From assembly GCA_028874215.1 (NCBI GenBank), contig JAPPLF010000023.1:1-35654 (forward strand): a stretch of DNA of 35,654 nt, read 5' to 3'. Source of the DNA: Acidobacteriota bacterium. Lineage in GTDB: Bacteria > Acidobacteriota > UBA6911 > RPQK01 > JAJDTT01. This document shows positions 33,327 through 35,654 of the stretch, in pieces. Under the pieces are notes generated by a model. That model saw only the letters and a list, made by a program, of their open reading frames with translations, searched no databases and had not been told where the DNA came from. The stretch's first letter is position 1. Each line of letters begins with the position of its first letter. Made by a program: the position numbers and the translations under genes.

Positions 33327-34286
33327 ATGTCTGTTCGGATCACCCCGCCTGCCGAGTTCGGACTCCGTCCGGAAGCCCCCCTGGCTCCCCTGACCACCCT
33401 GGCCATCGGAGGAAACAGCCGTTGGCTGCTGGAACTGCGCGACCCGGGACTGCTGGACACCGCCTGGAACTGGGCCCGGAGCCAGGGCCTGCCGGTGCTA
33501 TTCCTGGGAGCGGGAAGCAACGTCCTCTTTTCGGACGCCGGATACGACGGCTTGGTGATTCGGAATCGCCTCCGGGGACGGGAGCGCGCCGGAAACGAGG
33601 TGCGGGTCTCGGGAGGGGAGGACCTGGGGGAGACCATCCGTTGGGTCAACCGGCTCGGTCTGGCCGGGATGGAGCGCCTCTACGGCATTCCCGGAACCGT
33701 GGCCGGAGCCGTGGTGGGCAACGCGGGCGCCTACGGGCAGGAGATCGGGGACCGGATCCGTGAGGTGTCCTTCTGGTCGCCGGAGCAGGGGGTGACGACC
33801 CTCCCCGCATCGGACCTGGACTTCCGTTATCGCCACAGCCGCTTCAAGGAGCGTCGGGAGTGGTTTCTGCTCTCCTGCACCCTGGCCCTGGAGGCGGCCT
33901 CGGAGCCTCTGCAGCCGGTCTCGGACCAGATTCTGGCCACCCGTCTGGCCAAGTATCCGGTGGGGCTGAAATGCCCGGGCAGCTTCTTCAAGAACGTGAT
34001 CGCGGACGAACTCGATCCTCAGGGTCTGAGCCGGATTCCCGAGGATTTCATTTTTTACGGGAAGATACCGGCCGGCAAACTCCTGGACGAGGTGGGCGCC
34101 CGGGGGCGGCGGATGGGAGGCGCCCTGATCGCGAGTCATCATGCCAACCTGTTCGTCAACGAAGAAGGCGCAGCCAGCCGTGATATGCTGGCTCTGGCCC
34201 GGAAATATTCAAATCGGGTCCGTGAGAAATTCGACATCGAGTTGGAACCGGAAATCCTGATCGTCAGTCCAAACCAATGGCGTTGA
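33327..34286 (+). CDS. murB: UDP-N-acetylenolpyruvoylglucosamine reductase
   Basis: MurB reduces UDP-GlcNAc-enolpyruvate to UDP-MurNAc with NADPH and FAD, the second step of peptidoglycan precursor synthesis. The 319 residues contain LTTLAIGGNSRWLLE, the FAD loop FLGAGSNVLFSD, GIPGTVAGAVVGNAGAYGQEIG, YRHSRFK, the proton-donor serine in CPGSFFKN (Ser219) and the closing ELEPEILIV with the catalytic Glu. The ATG at 33327 is chosen because family similarity starts just after it; the frame is open to 33234. Its last 10 bases overlap murA, so the two genes of consecutive steps are translationally coupled. Confidence 0.95.
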   Translation: MSVRITPPAEFGLRPEAPLAPLTTLAIGGNSRWLLELRDPGLLDTAWNWARSQGLPVLFLGAGSNVLFSDAGYDGLVIRNRLRGRERAGNEVRVSGGEDLGETIRWVNRLGLAGMERLYGIPGTVAGAVVGNAGAYGQEIGDRIREVSFWSPEQGVTTLPASDLDFRYRHSRFKERREWFLLSCTLALEAASEPLQPVSDQILATRLAKYPVGLKCPGSFFKNVIADELDPQGLSRIPEDFIFYGKIPAGKLLDEVGARGRRMGGALIASHHANLFVNEEGAASRDMLALARKYSNRVREKFDIELEPEILIVSPNQWR

Positions 34287-35569
34287 CCGCGATAGACACC
34301 CACCGGGCGCCCACACGCAAGTTCCTCATCGAGGGGGGATACACCCTCTACGGCGACTACCCGGTCCAGGGCAACAAGAATGCCGCCCTGCCGCTGATCT
34401 GCGCCGCCCTGCTGGCCCGTTCCCGGGTGGTTTTGAACCGCGTCCCCCGCATCGACGACGTGGAGAACCTCCTCCGGCTCGTCCGGGTCGTGGGCGTGGA
34501 GGCGGAGTGGCAGGGAGAGACCCTCCACTTGGACTCCAGCGGTCTGAAACCGGAGCAGCTTCCCGCCGATCTGGTGGAGAAGCTCCGGGGCGCCATCCTG
34601 CTTCTGGGTCCCTTGGCCGCCGCCTTCGACCGTGTCTCCTGCGTCAGTCCCGGCGGCTGTCCCATCGGACGCCGCTCCTTCGACGTCCACTGGTCGGTCC
34701 TGGAAGCAGCGGGCTTCCGGGTTCGGGAGGACAGTTCCTCCATCGACATCTTCAAGAGCCGTCAGGTGGAAGACCCGGTGGTCTACCTGGAGGAGGCGTC
34801 GGTCACGGCCACGGAGAACGCCCTGATCCTGTTCGCCGCATTGGGGGGCGGGACGATCCGCAATCCGGCCCGCGAGCCGCACGTCCTGGCCGTGGTGGAT
34901 TTCTTGCGGAATCTGGGTTGCCGCATCGAGCTCCATCCCCTCTACTACCGGGTGCTCAACGGCGTCGGCGAACCGGGGGAGGAGATCGAATTCGACGTGC
35001 CGCCGGACTACATCGACGCCGGCACTCTGGCCATCGCCACTGCCGTGACCCACGGGTCGGTTCGTCTCCTGGGTGTCGGGCAGCAGGACCTCATGGGCGT
35101 CATCCCCGTTCTGGAGCGGTTCGGAATCGAGTTTCGGGACTGCGAAGAAGGTCTGCAGGTCGAGGCCTCCAGAATGGTCAGTCCCTCGCAGCTCACCGCC
35201 GGTCCATGGCCGCTGTTCCCCACCGACCTGGTGTCGCTGGTGATCGTGTTGGCGACTCAGGCCCAGGGCCTGTGCCTGGTCCACGACTGGATGTACGAGG
35301 CCCGGATGTTCTTCGTGGACAAGCTGGTGCGGATGGGCGCCCGGATCACCATGTGCGATCCGCATCGGGTTCTGGTGGAAGGCCCGCGCCGGCTCCGCGG
35401 CAAGCAACTGGAGTCTCCCGACATCCGGGCCGGCATGGCGCTGCTGGTAGCCGGCCTGTGCGCCCAGGGAGACACGCGAATCGAGCACGCCGAGGTGGTG
35501 CTGCGGGGTTACGAGAACGTGGTGGGCAGGCTGCGCGGCGTCGGCGCCCGGATCCGAGGCGAGAGCTAG
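34277..35569 (+). CDS. murA: UDP-N-acetylglucosamine 1-carboxyvinyltransferase
   Basis: MurA transfers enolpyruvate from phosphoenolpyruvate to UDP-GlcNAc, the first committed step of peptidoglycan synthesis. The 430-residue protein has Lys34 in the N-terminal QGNKNAALP motif. Catalytic Cys128 lies in SPGGCPIGRRSFDVHW, the position where fosfomycin reacts; an Asp there would mean natural resistance, and here it is Cys. The FPTDL motif with its conserved Asp and the C-terminal DIRAGMALLVAGL are also present. It starts inside the murB end, ten bases before that stop. The 85 bases after its TAG to the window edge show nothing recognisable. Confidence 0.95.
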   Translation: MALTAIDTHRAPTRKFLIEGGYTLYGDYPVQGNKNAALPLICAALLARSRVVLNRVPRIDDVENLLRLVRVVGVEAEWQGETLHLDSSGLKPEQLPADLVEKLRGAILLLGPLAAAFDRVSCVSPGGCPIGRRSFDVHWSVLEAAGFRVREDSSSIDIFKSRQVEDPVVYLEEASVTATENALILFAALGGGTIRNPAREPHVLAVVDFLRNLGCRIELHPLYYRVLNGVGEPGEEIEFDVPPDYIDAGTLAIATAVTHGSVRLLGVGQQDLMGVIPVLERFGIEFRDCEEGLQVEASRMVSPSQLTAGPWPLFPTDLVSLVIVLATQAQGLCLVHDWMYEARMFFVDKLVRMGARITMCDPHRVLVEGPRRLRGKQLESPDIRAGMALLVAGLCAQGDTRIEHAEVVLRGYENVVGRLRGVGARIRGES

Positions 35570-35654
35570 CCGGTGTCCCGGATGCTCCTCCGCAAGACTC
35601 TAACAGTCCGTGGTGAAAGTCCCGCGAGCACCGAGACCGTTCCTGCGCCCGCCG

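Noticed and set aside
34300-34316. Second copy of the GGGCGCCCAC element near the murA start
   Set aside because: Only ten bases match, it lies in coding sequence, and the rest of the unit is missing; chance match in GC-rich DNA.

Overview
The window is a gene-dense stretch of bacterial chromosome with high GC, short intergenic gaps and almost every base in protein-coding genes. I found no rRNA, tRNA, CRISPR array, insertion sequence or phage gene. Peptidoglycan genes (murB-murA), SppA, a lipoprotein signal peptide, the MEP-pathway enzyme IspH, a ferrochelatase of the iron-sulfur type and an ebo-type cluster together suggest a free-living diderm heterotroph. Acidobacteriota or a neighbouring phylum is my best guess, but no phylogenetic marker here proves it.

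Left part (1-9028). A dihydroxy-acid dehydratase (ilvD) runs off the left edge. It is followed by a cytokinin-dehydrogenase-like flavoprotein and, convergent to that, a long-chain acyl-CoA ligase. A plus-strand run, hemH-ispH-queF-M20 peptidase, covers haem, isoprenoid and queuosine synthesis plus an amidohydrolase. It meets a convergent MerR-type regulator whose C-terminal half resembles a cobalamin-binding domain without the axial histidine.

Middle (9233-18449). A minus-strand operon sppA-panB-panC makes pantothenate. Divergent from it is a 3-hydroxyisobutyrate-dehydrogenase-type reductase, followed by a DUF423 membrane protein and a TIGR04283-type glycosyltransferase on the minus strand. 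Then comes a tightly coupled plus-strand cluster, eboD-eboE-eboC. These three genes belong to the ebo (edb) locus, thought to act in export of a polyprenyl-linked metabolite. eboA, eboB and eboF are not next to them.

Right part (18465-35569). ehuB-ehuC-ehuD encode a polar-amino-acid/ectoine-type ABC importer without its ATPase. They are divergent from a YjhG/YagF-type sugar-acid dehydratase, after which come a solitary HicB-like protein, a small unknown ORF, a predicted membrane-anchored [2Fe-2S] ferredoxin and a sodium:solute symporter. A six-gene minus-strand run follows: dinB, a eukaryote-type hexokinase, two tandem CehA/McbA-type metallohydrolases, endonuclease V and a DUF6178-type protein. 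Several junctions in it overlap by 4 bases. Divergent from this run, murB and murA overlap and close the window.

The items most worth a second look are the reduced ebo cluster, the bacterial gene for a eukaryote-type hexokinase inside an operon with duplicated CehA-type enzymes, the ferredoxin with an unknown helical/membrane N-terminal part, the MerR protein with a degenerate cobalamin fold and a palindromic candidate operator, and the cytokinin-dehydrogenase-like enzyme that has lost the catalytic aspartate by my hand alignment.
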